Shown one piece after another: positions 25,928-35,483 of a stretch of DNA of 64,000 nucleotides; position 1 is the first letter of the stretch, and the number at the start of each line of letters is the position of its first letter. The notes beneath the pieces are model-generated. The model had not been told where the DNA came from. It saw only the letters and a program-made list of their open reading frames with translations, and did not search any database. Source of the stretch: Amycolatopsis roodepoortensis. Its GTDB lineage: Bacteria > Actinomycetota > Actinomycetes > Mycobacteriales > Pseudonocardiaceae. Position numbers and translations under genes: made by a program. The stretch is taken from NCBI RefSeq assembly GCF_014873915.1, contig NZ_JADBEJ010000004.1:1302001-1366000 (forward strand), read 5' to 3'.

Positions 25928-26686
25928 TCAGACCTGCGCCGTGGGCATCACGGTGACCTGCTGCAGGTTCACCCGCGCCGGGAGCGAGGTCAGGAACGCC
26001 ACGGTCTCGGCGATGTCCTCTGGCTTCAGCCAGGTCAGCGATTCGCGCACGCCGTCCAGCCACTGCAGAGCGCCGGCGTCGGTGACGTGCCCCTGCAGTT
26101 CGGTCTCGACCAGGCCCGGCTCGATCGCCGCGACCCGAACGCCCTTCGGCCCGAGGTCGGCGCGAAGGTTCTTCGACAGGTGCGTCACGTAGGCCTTCGA
26201 GGCGACGTACACGGCGAAGGACGGGAAGACGGCCTGCGCGCCGATGGACGAGGTGTTCACCAGGTCCGCGACGCCCTTCTCGGCCGCCGAAGCGACGAGA
26301 TGCGGCACGAACGCCCCGATCGCGTTCATCAGGCCCGTCAGGTTGACGTCGATCATGCGCTGCCAGTCCTCGGTGGCGAGTTCGTCGATCGGCGCGGCCA
26401 GCATCACGCCGGCGTTGTTGAACAGGAGGTCCGCGCGGCCCAGTTTCGCTTCGACCTCGGCCGCCGCGGCCCGCATCGCCGCGGCGTCGGCGACGTCGAC
26501 GGCGAGCACGAGCGCGGTACCGCCGCCGGCCTCGATCTCCTTGGCCAGCGTTTCCAGCCGATCGGCCCGGCGGGCGATCAGCGCGACCGAAGCACCGGAG
26601 GCGGCGAGCCGCCGAGCGGCCGCCTCGCCGATCCCGCTGGACGCTCCGGTGACGACGGCGACCCTGTTCGCGTGCGAGTTCGTCAT
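25928..26686 (-). CDS. Short-chain dehydrogenase/reductase
   Basis: Classical SDR of 252 residues; the ATG at 26686 has AGGAG upstream. The NAD(P)-binding motif is TGASSGIG near residues 13-20, followed by NNAGV, the catalytic Ser in NTSSIG, and YVASK (Tyr and Lys). An Arg pair after the second strand (IARRADRL) suggests NADP(H) preference. The substrate is not predictable. A 6-bp inverted repeat TGGACT-N10-AGTCCA at 26703-26724, just upstream, may be an operator. It is convergent with the TetR gene and divergent from the secreted protease. Confidence 0.9.
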   Translation of the reverse strand: MTNSHANRVAVVTGASSGIGEAAARRLAASGASVALIARRADRLETLAKEIEAGGGTALVLAVDVADAAAMRAAAAEVEAKLGRADLLFNNAGVMLAAPIDELATEDWQRMIDVNLTGLMNAIGAFVPHLVASAAEKGVADLVNTSSIGAQAVFPSFAVYVASKAYVTHLSKNLRADLGPKGVRVAAIEPGLVETELQGHVTDAGALQWLDGVRESLTWLKPEDIAETVAFLTSLPARVNLQQVTVMPTAQV

Positions 26687-26853
26687 CTCTGTTTCTCCTA
26701 AGTGGACTCGTGGTGACAAGTCCAGAAAACCGGCCTCTCCCAGGAGATGGCACGGTCTGTGCAACCTGGGTCTGGCAGTACCAGTCAAGCCGCGCACGGA
26801 ACTGTTACGCGCTCATCGAGTTCCGCGGACACCGACCGGCCAGCGTGATCCGT

Positions 26854-28371
26854 ATGCGAATCCGATCCCTCGCGCTCGCGCTGGTCTTGATGACGGCGAC
26901 CGCGGCCCCCGCGTCGGCCGTCATCGGCGGCACCGAGTCCACCACGCCCTACGACTTCATGGTCTCCCTGCAGTACGACGCACCCCGCCCGGACGGACAC
27001 CGGTGCGGGGCGGTGCTCATCGCGCCCCAGTGGGCGGTCACGGCCGGCCATTGCGCCAACACCCCGACCGGTTCGACGGCCGGGGTCCCCCGCGGCTGGA
27101 AGGTCCGCGTCGGTTCGCTGGACACCACCACCGGCGGTGAGGTCACCGAGGTCGACAAGTTCTACCGGCGCCACAACTCGTACGACCCGGCCGGCGAGGA
27201 CATCGCGATCCTGCATCTGCGAAACCCGGTGCGCGCCAAGCCCATCCGGCTCGCCGGGGCCACTCCCGCCGCCGGCACCCCGGTCCGCATCCTCGGCTGG
27301 GGCGCGGCGGCGACCGGCTGCGACGACTTCAAGGACCCGAAGTGTTTCCCCAGCAAGCTCCGCGAGGCGAACACGGAGGTCGTGCCGCTCGACCGGTGCT
27401 GGGACGACGACGGGCACACCCTGCCGTTGTGCGTCGGCCGCGCCGAGCCGCCCGTCGGCCCGGGCACGACGGACTCCGGCGGACCGGCCTTGATCCGCTC
27501 GGGCGACGGCTGGGCGCTGGCCGGAACGGTCATCGGCCCCGGCATCAGGGGCGCCGACTTCCCCGACATGTACACCGACGTCTCGAAGAACGCCGCTTGG
27601 ATCAACGGCATCGTGACCGGCACCGACGTTCCCCCGGACACCCCGGTCCCGAACGTGGAGGGCACGGCCGAGGTGGGCGACTGCAAGGGCGCGGTGGTGC
27701 GCGCCGCCACCGCGCGTCCCGATGACCCGGCGCTGGCACTGACCAACGGCCACTGTGTGCCGAGCGGGCGGCCCGCACCGGGGAAGGCCCTGCTCGACCG
27801 GCCCGCCGACCTGCCGCGTCCGGTCACCATCGCCGATCGGGAGGGCTATCCGAAGACCAGCGCCCGCGCCACCCGGCTGGTCTACGCGACCATGACAGGC
27901 ACCGACATCGCGCTGTACCGGCTGGACAAGACCTACGCGCAACTGGCCAGGGAGGGCGCGAAGGTCTTCCGGCTGACCACCAAGCCGATGCGCGCCGGTG
28001 ACCGGCTCCTCATGGCCTACTCCAGCAGCCGGCCGAGCTGCACCGTCGAGGCGGTGGTGCCGCACCTGCGCGAGGCCGAGTACCAGCAGGACGACGCGGT
28101 TCGCTACACCCCGAGCGACACCTGCGTGAGCGGGCCCGGCTACTCCGGTTCCGTGCTGCTGTCCCGCGACGGGAACACGGTCATGGGCATCAACAACACC
28201 CACAACCGTGACGGCGAGCGCTGCACCGAAGGCAACCCGTGCGAGGTCGGCCGGAACGGGGCCGTGAAGGCGCTGAAGGGGCGAAGCTACGGCCAGCAGG
28301 TCCACCGGATCGCGGCCTGTCTCACCCAGGGATCCCGGCACGACCTGCGACGATGTGCGCACGAAAAATAA
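26854..28371 (+). CDS. Secreted serine protease with two trypsin-like domains
   Basis: The ATG at 26854 gives 505 residues (GTG 26845 is possible). The signal peptide MRIRSLALALVLMTATAAPASA is followed by a typical S1 mature start VIGGTE. Domain 1 (about 23-255) has His in VTAGHC, Asp in DIAIL and Ser in TDSGGP. Domain 2 (about 270-490) repeats the pattern in divergent form: His in LTNGHC, Asp in TDIALY and Ser in GYSGS, with its own Cys pairs. So the sequence carries two apparently complete triads in one chain, where family members normally have one S1 domain. It probably degrades extracellular protein; the second domain could be regulatory if inactive. Confidence 0.9.
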   Translation: MRIRSLALALVLMTATAAPASAVIGGTESTTPYDFMVSLQYDAPRPDGHRCGAVLIAPQWAVTAGHCANTPTGSTAGVPRGWKVRVGSLDTTTGGEVTEVDKFYRRHNSYDPAGEDIAILHLRNPVRAKPIRLAGATPAAGTPVRILGWGAAATGCDDFKDPKCFPSKLREANTEVVPLDRCWDDDGHTLPLCVGRAEPPVGPGTTDSGGPALIRSGDGWALAGTVIGPGIRGADFPDMYTDVSKNAAWINGIVTGTDVPPDTPVPNVEGTAEVGDCKGAVVRAATARPDDPALALTNGHCVPSGRPAPGKALLDRPADLPRPVTIADREGYPKTSARATRLVYATMTGTDIALYRLDKTYAQLAREGAKVFRLTTKPMRAGDRLLMAYSSSRPSCTVEAVVPHLREAEYQQDDAVRYTPSDTCVSGPGYSGSVLLSRDGNTVMGINNTHNRDGERCTEGNPCEVGRNGAVKALKGRSYGQQVHRIAACLTQGSRHDLRRCAHEK

Positions 28372-28447
28372 TTCCCACCGGCTGTCGAATCGGCGGGAGG
28401 CTCTTCGTGTAGGTGGTGACAAGCCGCTCCGACTTCAGGAGGACGCC

Positions 28448-28813
28448 ATGACCCAGTACCTGATCAGCCTGTACCAGCCCGACGGTCCCGTTCCGCCGCC
28501 GGAGTTCCTGGAGCCGATCGCGCGCAAGATCCAGGCGCTCGACGACGAGATGAAGGCCGCGGGTGTCTGGGTCTTCGCCGGTGGTCTCCACCCGCCGACC
28601 ACGGCGACCGTCCTGCGGGCCAAGGAGAACGGCGAGATCGCGATGACCGACGGCCCGTACGTCGAGGGCAAGGAACATCTCGGCGGGTTCACCATCATCG
28701 AGGCGCCGGATCTGGACGCCGCGCTCGAATGGGGCAAGCGGGTCACCGAGATCACCTACCTTCCGGTCGAGGTCCGGCCGTTCCAGGGCGACGAAGGTCC
28801 TTCGTGCGTGTGA
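28448..28813 (+). CDS. YciI/DGPF-domain protein (ECF42 partner)
   Basis: Small alpha/beta protein of 121 residues with the ferredoxin-like YCII fold: [13 protein letters not shown] at the start and the signature [14 protein letters not shown] near 78-91. DGPF-type proteins are encoded next to ECF42 sigma factors throughout actinobacteria and are thought to be part of their output or input; the molecular role is unknown. GGAGG lies eight bases upstream of the ATG. The gene overlaps the start of the sigma-factor gene by ten bases. Confidence 0.9.
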   Translation: MTQYLISLYQPDGPVPPPEFLEPIARKIQALDDEMKAAGVWVFAGGLHPPTTATVLRAKENGEIAMTDGPYVEGKEHLGGFTIIEAPDLDAALEWGKRVTEITYLPVEVRPFQGDEGPSCV

Positions 28814-30021
28814 CCACCGAGGAAATCGGACGCGTCTTCACCGAGGAGTACGGCCGCGCCGTGGCCGTGCTGGTCCGGGTCTTCGGCAGCATCGACATCG
28901 CCGAGGAAGCCGTCCAGGACGCCTTCGCCGAGGCGGTGGACCGCTGGCCGTCCAGCGGTCCACCGCCCAGCCCCGCGGGCTGGATCATCACGACCGCCCG
29001 CAACAAGGCCATCGACCGGTTGCGCCGGGAAGCCGCGCGCGACGACAAGCACGCCCAGGCCGCGCTGATCAGCGCGAGTGACGAACCGGTGGAGGAGGGT
29101 CCCGTGCGCGACGACCGCTTGCGGCTGATCTTCACCTGCTGCCACCCCGCGCTGGCCATCACCGCGCAGGTCGCGCTGACACTGAAACTGCTGGGCGGGC
29201 TGACCACCGGCGAGATCGCGCACGCGTTCTTCGTCCCCGAAACGACGATGGCGCAGCGGCTGGTCCGGGCGAAGGGCAAGATCCGCGCCGCGAAGATCCC
29301 GTACCGCGTCCCGGACGACGCCGACCTGCCGGACCGGCTGCGTTCGGTGCTCGCCGTGATCTACCTCGTGTTCAACGAGGGGTACACGGCCACGTCGGGC
29401 GACCGGCTGGTGCGGGAAGACCTGTGCGCGGAAGCGATCCGGCTCGGCAGGCTGCTGACCGCCCTCATGCCCGACGAACCGGAGGCCACCGGGCTGCTGG
29501 CGCTGATGCTGCTCACCGAGTCGCGCCGCGCGGCCCGCACCGGCACCGGCGGCGAGGTCGTCTTGCTGGCGGAGCAGGACCGCTCGCGGTGGGACCAAGA
29601 GCTGATCACCGAAGGGCAGGCGCTGGTCCGTGCCTGCCTGCGGCGCAACCAGCCGGGGCCGTACCAGATCCAGGCGGCGATCAACGCCGTCCACAGCGAC
29701 GCCGCCGACGCGGCGAGCACGGACTGGTCGCAGATCGTCCAGCTGTACGACCTGCTGCTGGCGGCGAATCCGACGCCGATCGTCGCGCTCAACCGGGCCG
29801 TCGCGGTCGCCGAAGTGGACGGGCCCGAAGCGGCGCTCGCCGTGATCGACGGCCTCGACCTGGAGGAATACCACCTGTACCACGCCATCCGCGCGGATCT
29901 GCTGCACCGCCTCGGCAGGCCGGAAGAATCGGCGAGGGCCTACGAGGCCGCGATCGCGCGAGCGGAGAACAGCGCCGAACGGCGGCTGCTGGAACGGAAA
30001 CTGGCCGCGGTCAGTCCGTGA
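28804..30021 (+). CDS. ECF42-group RNA polymerase sigma factor
   Basis: The GTG at 28804 has GAAGG six bases upstream; the next GTG at 28810 overlaps the YciI stop and is also possible. The product is 405 residues. Sigma2 is near 10-75 ([34 protein letters not shown]), sigma4 near 115-170 ([28 protein letters not shown]). The long C-terminal half of about 220 residues is the TPR-like extension (DUF6596) typical of ECF42. No anti-sigma factor is adjacent; in this group the extension itself is required for activity. The preceding DGPF gene is the hallmark neighbour. Confidence 0.93.
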   Translation: MRVTTEEIGRVFTEEYGRAVAVLVRVFGSIDIAEEAVQDAFAEAVDRWPSSGPPPSPAGWIITTARNKAIDRLRREAARDDKHAQAALISASDEPVEEGPVRDDRLRLIFTCCHPALAITAQVALTLKLLGGLTTGEIAHAFFVPETTMAQRLVRAKGKIRAAKIPYRVPDDADLPDRLRSVLAVIYLVFNEGYTATSGDRLVREDLCAEAIRLGRLLTALMPDEPEATGLLALMLLTESRRAARTGTGGEVVLLAEQDRSRWDQELITEGQALVRACLRRNQPGPYQIQAAINAVHSDAADAASTDWSQIVQLYDLLLAANPTPIVALNRAVAVAEVDGPEAALAVIDGLDLEEYHLYHAIRADLLHRLGRPEESARAYEAAIARAENSAERRLLERKLAAVSP

Positions 30022-30457
30022 TCAGCCGCGCCGGCCCGGGCCCTTTGGCGGCGAGGACGTCACCGGGGTTCACCAGCACGCACTGCTCGAAGGACAGGCA
30101 GCCGCAGCCGATGCATTCGGTGAACCGGTCCCGCATGCATTCCAGCTGCTCGATGCGCTTGTTCAGCTCGGCGCTCCAGCACTGGGAGGCCCGCTGCCAG
30201 AACGCTTGATCCGGCGCGGCGCCCTCCGGCAGGAAATCGAGCACGCCGCCGATCACCTCCAGCGGGATGCCGAGGTGGTGCGACGCGCGGATGAACGCGA
30301 CGAGACGAAGCGCGCTGCGCGGGTAGCGGCGCTGATTCCCGCTGGTCCGCCTGCTGCTGATCAGCCCCTGGCGTTCGTAGAAGCGCAGCGCGGAGGTGGC
30401 GACGCCGCTGCGCCGGGACAGCTCGCCGATGGTGAGTTCGGACGGCAGTTCGGACAT
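30011..30457 (-). CDS. soxR: Redox-sensitive MerR-family regulator SoxR
   Basis: MerR-family activator of 148 residues from the ATG at 30457 (GTG 30463 is possible). The winged helix-turn-helix starts [25 protein letters not shown]. The C-terminus carries the four-cysteine cluster [12 protein letters not shown], the binding site for the [2Fe-2S] centre that distinguishes SoxR. In actinomycetes SoxR responds to redox-active compounds such as quinones and phenazines and activates a small set of oxidoreductase genes, including ABM-domain proteins. That fits the divergent ABM and NmrA-type genes here. The stop overlaps the end of the convergent sigma-factor gene by 11 bases. Confidence 0.94.
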   Translation of the reverse strand: MSELPSELTIGELSRRSGVATSALRFYERQGLISSRRTSGNQRRYPRSALRLVAFIRASHHLGIPLEVIGGVLDFLPEGAAPDQAFWQRASQCWSAELNKRIEQLECMRDRFTECIGCGCLSFEQCVLVNPGDVLAAKGPGPARLITD

Positions 30458-30475
30458 GGTCACGATCCTAGCTTG

Positions 30476-30495
30476 ACTTGAACCCTTGTTTAAGT
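30476..30495. promoter_or_regulatory. Inverted repeat between soxR and ABM gene
   Basis: ACTTGAAC-CCTT-GTTTAAGT: two 8-bp arms with one mismatch, located 18 bases upstream of soxR and 14 upstream of the ABM gene. The placement is right for a SoxR site, and the half-site ACTTGA also occurs in the classical SoxR box, though the arms are arranged in the opposite sense. The assignment is tentative. Confidence 0.45.
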
Positions 30496-30509
30496 TTCAT
30501 GCTGGAGCC

Positions 30510-31118
30510 ATGACAGCACAGGGGACCTCCGAAATGACCATCCACAAGGGACATTGGCCGACACCGGACGGGGAGACGGTCGTGGTGGCGCGCGAATGGC
30601 CGGACGCCGACGCGGCGCGAGCGGCGTTCAAGAGCCACGAAGGACTTGTTTCCTTCACCGCGTACGAAGGCATCGACCACGACGGCGCCTTCACCTACGA
30701 GCAGTGGACCAGCGAAGACGCCATCCAAGGGCTGGACGGCGCGCCCGTGTTCCACCTCTACCGCGGCCACCGCGGCGCAGGAGCGCCAGGCTGCCTCGTG
30801 ATCGTCTCGGTCGAGTTCGAAGGACCCGACGAGCGGCGGCAACGCGACTGGATCGACCTCGTCTTCGAAGCGCTGGAGTCCGAACCCGCGCGTCCCAAAG
30901 GCGGGATCTCGGGGTTCTTCCACCTGAGCACCGACGGGACCCGCGTGCTGAACTACGCCGAATGGACCAGCGCCGAAGCCCACCTCGCCGCGCTCGCGGC
31001 ACCCGGCGCCGACGGCATCGGGACGACGGACGCGTGGAAGAAGGTGCAGACCTACCCGGGGATGTCGGGCGGGTCGGTCAAGCGGTACCGCCCGGTCTTC
31101 TCGGCGGTGGCGGCATGA
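30510..31118 (+). CDS. Antibiotic biosynthesis monooxygenase (ABM) double-domain protein
   Basis: Protein of 202 residues made of two ferredoxin-like ABM halves: residues 1-90 (with FKSHEGLVSFTAYEGIDHDGAFTYEQWTSEDA) and 95-190 (GISGFFHLSTDGTRVLNYAEWTSAEAHLAAL). The YEQW/YAEW plus downstream acidic helix is the family pattern. Such enzymes oxidise quinone-like aromatic substrates without cofactor. ABM proteins are established members of the SoxR regulon in Streptomyces, and this gene is divergent from soxR. CTGGAG precedes the ATG at 30510. Its stop overlaps the NmrA-like gene (ATGA). Confidence 0.85.
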   Translation: MTAQGTSEMTIHKGHWPTPDGETVVVAREWPDADAARAAFKSHEGLVSFTAYEGIDHDGAFTYEQWTSEDAIQGLDGAPVFHLYRGHRGAGAPGCLVIVSVEFEGPDERRQRDWIDLVFEALESEPARPKGGISGFFHLSTDGTRVLNYAEWTSAEAHLAALAAPGADGIGTTDAWKKVQTYPGMSGGSVKRYRPVFSAVAA

Positions 31119-31939
31119 AGCCGATCCTGGTCGCCGGCGCGACGGGCAACGTCGGCTCGCAGGTAGTCGGCCGATTGCGGGCGCGAGACGTCCCCGTCCG
31201 GCCGCTGAGCCGTAATCCGCCGCCGGACGGCTTCCGCGGTGACCTGGCGAACCCGGAAACGATCAGGCCCGCGCTCGACGGCGTCGACACGGTGTTCCTG
31301 ATGCTCGCCGGTTCCGCCGAGGCGCTGGTGCCCACGGTCTCACTGCTCGGGGAACGGGTGAAGCGCGTGGTGTTCCTGTCCTCGGGTGCCGTCGACGATT
31401 CCCTGACGGAGCAGGACAACGCCATCGGCGCTTGGCATCGCACCGTCGAAGAGGCGATCGAGGCCACGGGGCTGGAATGGACTTTCCTGCGGCCGCACGG
31501 TTTCGCGGCCAACACCCTCGGCTGGGCGCCGTCGATCCGCGCGGACGGCGTCGTCCGCGGCGCGTACGGCGAGGCGTCGATGCCGCTGATCCACGAGAAG
31601 GACATCGCCGCGGTGGCCGTCGAAGCGCTGACCGGCGACGGCCACGCGGGGGCGAAGTACGTGCTCACCGGCACCCGTCCGATGACGCAGGCCGAGCAGG
31701 TCCGGATCATCGGCGAGGCCGCGGGCCGTCCGGCGCGCTGGGAGGAGATCCCCCTCGACGAGGCACGCGCCGAGTTGCTCACCAAGATGCCGGACTTCAT
31801 CGTCGACACGATGCTGGGCGGGTTCCGTGGTCTGGTGACGAAACCGGGGGAGGTCACCTCCACCGTCCAGGACGTCACCGGCAGGCCGGGGCTGGACTTC
31901 GAGGTCTGGGCGGCCGAACACGCCGCCGCGTTCCGGTAG
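31115..31939 (+). CDS. NmrA-like NAD(P)-binding oxidoreductase
   Basis: Atypical SDR of 274 residues. The ATG overlaps the previous stop (ATGA). The nucleotide-binding motif is GATGNVGSQV near residue 8, an atypical-SDR pattern without the classical YxxxK; VVFLSSGAVDDSL and TFLRPHGFAANTL are typical of the NmrA/QorB-type quinone oxidoreductases. Together with the upstream ABM gene and soxR it forms a plausible quinone-detoxification unit. Its substrate is not known. Confidence 0.87.
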   Translation: MKPILVAGATGNVGSQVVGRLRARDVPVRPLSRNPPPDGFRGDLANPETIRPALDGVDTVFLMLAGSAEALVPTVSLLGERVKRVVFLSSGAVDDSLTEQDNAIGAWHRTVEEAIEATGLEWTFLRPHGFAANTLGWAPSIRADGVVRGAYGEASMPLIHEKDIAAVAVEALTGDGHAGAKYVLTGTRPMTQAEQVRIIGEAAGRPARWEEIPLDEARAELLTKMPDFIVDTMLGGFRGLVTKPGEVTSTVQDVTGRPGLDFEVWAAEHAAAFR

Positions 31940-32063
31940 GCTCGGGTTCGTGTCGACACCGGTTCATGCCGCGGTGGTCCACTAACCGCCGTTCCTGACC
32001 TTGTCCCCCGACGAGCCACGCCCGCGGGGTCTCTTCGCCGCGGGCGGATCCAGGAACGGAAAC

Positions 32064-33128
32064 ATGAACCCCCAGTCCACAATGGACGGTGGTCGGCGCT
32101 GGCTGACCACCGTCGGCACGAACCTGCCCCGCACCGTCGTAACGATCGACGATCGCGTCACCGCCGACGAGGCGTTCCGGCTCGCCGCGGCAGGCACCGG
32201 GCTCGCCTGGCACGGCGACTTCCACGCCGCGCGGAACCTGCTCGCCGCGATGTCCCGGCGCTGCGGTACCGCGGCCGGGAAACCCTTCCGGGTCCAGCGG
32301 GACCATCGCGCGCGCCGGGCGCGGATCCTCGGCAGGCTGCTGGTCCCGCTGGACTCCGGCCACGTCCTGCCGTTGCGCCGCGGGCCGGACGTGCGCGAGG
32401 CGTGCACCGAGGTCTTCGGACCTTCCGAGACCGCGTCATTGGTGTCCTTGCGCGAGCTGCTGGGCATCGTCGGCGCGCACGAATGGCGGGTGAAGGGCGT
32501 CGAAATCCCGGCGCTCGGCGCGAAGATCCATCCGCACCACGGGGTCTTCTCCCCCGTCCGCGGCGAGTACGTCGATCTGGTGGCGAGAACTCCCTTGCCC
32601 GCCAAGGAACTGGCGTTCGACATCGGCACGGGCACCGGCGTGCTCGCCGCGGTCCTCGCGCACCGAGGGGTCGAGCGCGTGGTGGCGACGGACAACGAGC
32701 CGCGCGCGCTCGCCTGCGCGCGGGAGAACTTCCAACGCCTGGGTTTCACCGGAATCGAAACCCGCCAATCGGACGTGTTCCCGCCCGGCCGCGCGCCGCT
32801 GATCGTCTGCAATCCGCCGTGGCTGCCCGCCCGGGCGAACACCCCGCTCGAACGCGCCGTCTACGACCCGGGAAGCCGGATGCTCAAGGCGTTCCTCGAC
32901 CGGCTGCCCCGGCACCTCGAACCCGGCGGGGAGGCGTGGCTGATCCTGTCCGACCTCGCCGAACTGCTGGGGCTGCGCACGCGCGGAGAACTCCTCACCG
33001 CGTTCGAGCGGTCCGGCCTCGAAGTCCTTGGCAGGGAGGACATCCGGCCGAGGCATCCGCGCGCCGACGCGAGGGAGGTGACCACGCTGTGGCGACTCAC
33101 AACCCGAGCAACGCCCGTGCCTGACTGA
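32064..33128 (+). CDS. Class I SAM-dependent methyltransferase (PrmC-like)
   Basis: Protein of 354 residues from the ATG at 32064 (AGGAACGG upstream); a TTG at 32001 would add 21 residues. The N-terminal 150 residues are an unrecognised helical region. The catalytic half has SAM motif I AFDIGTGTGVLAAVL near 192, an acidic residue after strand 2 (ATDNEPRAL), and NPPW (VCNPPWLPA) near 251, the motif of N-methyltransferases acting on amides or exocyclic amines, as in HemK/PrmC and RsmC. The substrate could be a protein glutamine or an rRNA base. Its end overlaps the convergent LysR gene by 32 bases. Confidence 0.85.
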   Translation: MNPQSTMDGGRRWLTTVGTNLPRTVVTIDDRVTADEAFRLAAAGTGLAWHGDFHAARNLLAAMSRRCGTAAGKPFRVQRDHRARRARILGRLLVPLDSGHVLPLRRGPDVREACTEVFGPSETASLVSLRELLGIVGAHEWRVKGVEIPALGAKIHPHHGVFSPVRGEYVDLVARTPLPAKELAFDIGTGTGVLAAVLAHRGVERVVATDNEPRALACARENFQRLGFTGIETRQSDVFPPGRAPLIVCNPPWLPARANTPLERAVYDPGSRMLKAFLDRLPRHLEPGGEAWLILSDLAELLGLRTRGELLTAFERSGLEVLGREDIRPRHPRADAREVTTLWRLTTRATPVPD

Positions 33129-33981
33129 TGAACACGCGGGCGGCGGGGCTGACCGGCCCCTCCGTCCGCCAGGCCAGCGCCAGTTTCGCCCGCAGCCCGG
33201 CGGGCCGCGTGATCTCCATGGCGTGCAGGTCCGTGTAGTGCGTCGCCAGCGACATCGGCACCACGGCGACGCCGAGCCCGCGCCCGACCAGTTCGGCGAC
33301 GACGTTCGGGTCCCCCGCCTCCAGCGTCACCCTCGGCTGGGCGCCGTCGGCGAGGAACGCCGCGTCGACGATCGCGCGCATGCCGGTGCCCTTCGGCAGG
33401 CTCACCAGGGACCGGCTTTCCAGCTCTGACAGCGTGATCGTGGCCTGCCCGGTGAGCGGATCCTCCGGCCCGGAGACGGCGACGAGCGGCTCGTCGAGGA
33501 CGACCTCCAGGCCGATCCCCGGCGGCGGCTCGCCGGAGACCCCGATCAGCGCGACGTCGAACCGGCCGTCGGCGACCCCCGCGAGCAGGATGTCGGAGGT
33601 CGCCTCGGCGAGCGTGATGTCGACCGCCGGGTGACGCTCGTGGAAGCGCGCGAGCAGATCCGGCAGGTTGACCGGGCCCCGCGAGGACACCATGCCCATC
33701 GCGACCTGGCCGCGGACCAGCCCGGTGAGGTCGTCGACCGCCTGCCGCACCCCGGCGACGGCGGCGAGCGCGGCCCGCGCGTGCGGGAGTGCGGCGGCGC
33801 CGACCTCGGTCAGCCGGACCGCCCTGGCCGACCGGTCGAGCAACGGCTGCCCGAGTTCGCGTTCGAGACGGCGGATCTGGGCGCTGACGCCGGGCTGCGC
33901 GACGTGCAGCCGCTCGGCGGCGCGGGTGAAGTTCGCTTCCTCGGCGACCGCGACGAAGTATTCGAGCTGACGCAGTTCCAT
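33097..33981 (-). CDS. LysR-family transcriptional regulator
   Basis: LysR regulator of 294 residues. The N-terminal winged helix-turn-helix reads MELRQLEYFVAVAEEANFTRAAERL, then VAQPGVSAQIRRLERELGQPLLDR. The effector-binding periplasmic-protein fold (about 90-294) is complete. It is divergent from the FAD-linked oxidase gene at 34052 with 70 bases between; this interval contains CCAGA...TCTGG arms that may be a binding site. The usual LysR arrangement makes the oxidase its probable target. Confidence 0.93.
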   Translation of the reverse strand: MELRQLEYFVAVAEEANFTRAAERLHVAQPGVSAQIRRLERELGQPLLDRSARAVRLTEVGAAALPHARAALAAVAGVRQAVDDLTGLVRGQVAMGMVSSRGPVNLPDLLARFHERHPAVDITLAEATSDILLAGVADGRFDVALIGVSGEPPPGIGLEVVLDEPLVAVSGPEDPLTGQATITLSELESRSLVSLPKGTGMRAIVDAAFLADGAQPRVTLEAGDPNVVAELVGRGLGVAVVPMSLATHYTDLHAMEITRPAGLRAKLALAWRTEGPVSPAARVFISQARALLGL

Positions 33982-34051
33982 AACCGATGATTCTAGTTGC
34001 CAGACAAACCAGATCTTGGACTTCTGGCCGAATCGGGCTCACGCTGGTGGC

Positions 34052-35386
34052 ATGACCACGATGCTCCGCTCCGGCGACCCGGATTACGACAACGAACTCG
34101 CCGGTTTCCAGACCGCAGTGCCCCGCCGTCCCGACGTCATCGTGCCCGCCGCTTCGGCCGCCGACGTCGTCGAGGCCGTCCGTCACGCCGCCGAGCACGA
34201 CCTCCCGATCGCCGTCCACTCGACGGGGCACGGCGTGGGCGTCCCCTTTGTGGGCGGCGTCCTCGTCACCACCCACCGGATGACCGGGATCCGGATCGAG
34301 GACGGCGTCGCACGGGTCGAAGCGGGCGTGCGCTGGGGTGCGGTGATCGAAGCGGCCGCGGAGCACGGGCTCGCGCCGCTGAGCGGCTCCTTCCCCGGCG
34401 TCGGCGTCGTCGGCTACACCCTCGGCGGTGGCTTCAGCCTGCTCGGCCGCAAGTACGGCCTGGCCGCCGACCAGGTGACCGCGATCGAGGTGGTGACCGC
34501 CGGCGGAGAGCTCCGCCGCGCCACCCCGGACACCGAAAGCGACCTGTTCTGGGCGCTGCGCGGCGGGCGTGACAACTTCGGGATCGTCACCGCGCTGGAG
34601 TTCCGGCTCGTCCCGGTCACCCGGCTGTACGGCGGCAGCCTGCAGTTCGGCACCGGATCGCTGGCCGCGGTGCTCCGCGCCTGGCGCGACTGGGCGGCGG
34701 AGATGCCGCGCGAGATGACGTCGTCGCTGGGCATGGTCCCGATGCCGGATCTGCCGATGGTGCCCGAGCCGCTGCGCGGACAGCACGTCGCGCAGATCCG
34801 GGTCGCCTATCTCGGCGACGCCGCCGAGGGTGAGCGCCTCGTCGCCCCGCTGCGCGCCGCCGCCCCCCTGCTGGGTGACACGCTCGCCGAGATCCCGTTC
34901 ACCGAATCGGGCAAGATCGCGAACGAGCCGCCCTTTCCGCACGGCTACCGCGCCGACAACGCCACCGTGTCCGAACTCAACGACACGATGCTCGACGCGA
35001 TCCTCGAACACGCCGGCCCGGACGCCCCGGTGCCGACCGTCCTCCTGCTGGACCTCCTCGGCGGCGCGCTGTCCGACGCGCCCGAGCACCCCGGCGTCGG
35101 CTGGGACCGTGACGCGAGCTTCACCGTCCGGGCGCTGTCCGTGGTGGACGACGCTTCGATCGCCGAGATCCGGAGCGCGCACGCGAAGCTGTTCGACGCG
35201 CTGAAGCCCTGGTCGACCGGCAAACTGCTGACCTTCGTCTACGGCGAGAGCGGGGCGGGCGAGGAAGCGTCCAAGGTGTACTCCCCGGCCGATCTGCGGC
35301 GGCTCGCCGAGGTCAAGGCGGCCGTCGACCCGGCGAACCGGTTCCGGCTGACGCATAACGTCGAACCGGCGCGTGACGCTGGGTGA
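34052..35386 (+). CDS. FAD-binding oxidoreductase (BBE/VAO family)
   Basis: Flavin oxidase of 444 residues. The PCMH FAD domain (about 30-200) has RRPDVIVPAASAADVVEAVRHA, then HSTGHG with the His that usually carries the covalent FAD, and GYTLGGGFSLLGRKYG. The second covalent site, a Cys before VG in bicovalent members, is absent here (PGVGVVG), so the flavin is probably attached only through His. The C-terminal BBE motif NRFRLTHNVEP is present. Enzymes of this family oxidise sugars, alkaloids or polyketide alcohols. There is no signal peptide. It is probably controlled by the divergent LysR protein. Confidence 0.9.
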   Translation: MTTMLRSGDPDYDNELAGFQTAVPRRPDVIVPAASAADVVEAVRHAAEHDLPIAVHSTGHGVGVPFVGGVLVTTHRMTGIRIEDGVARVEAGVRWGAVIEAAAEHGLAPLSGSFPGVGVVGYTLGGGFSLLGRKYGLAADQVTAIEVVTAGGELRRATPDTESDLFWALRGGRDNFGIVTALEFRLVPVTRLYGGSLQFGTGSLAAVLRAWRDWAAEMPREMTSSLGMVPMPDLPMVPEPLRGQHVAQIRVAYLGDAAEGERLVAPLRAAAPLLGDTLAEIPFTESGKIANEPPFPHGYRADNATVSELNDTMLDAILEHAGPDAPVPTVLLLDLLGGALSDAPEHPGVGWDRDASFTVRALSVVDDASIAEIRSAHAKLFDALKPWSTGKLLTFVYGESGAGEEASKVYSPADLRRLAEVKAAVDPANRFRLTHNVEPARDAG

Positions 35387-35483
35387 TCTCCGAAAATCGC
35401 AGGTAGCAGGCCTCGACACGGGGCGAAGGCGCAGTGAACGGCACCCGTATACTTCCGGGCCGATACCGCCATTAGGGGGCACT

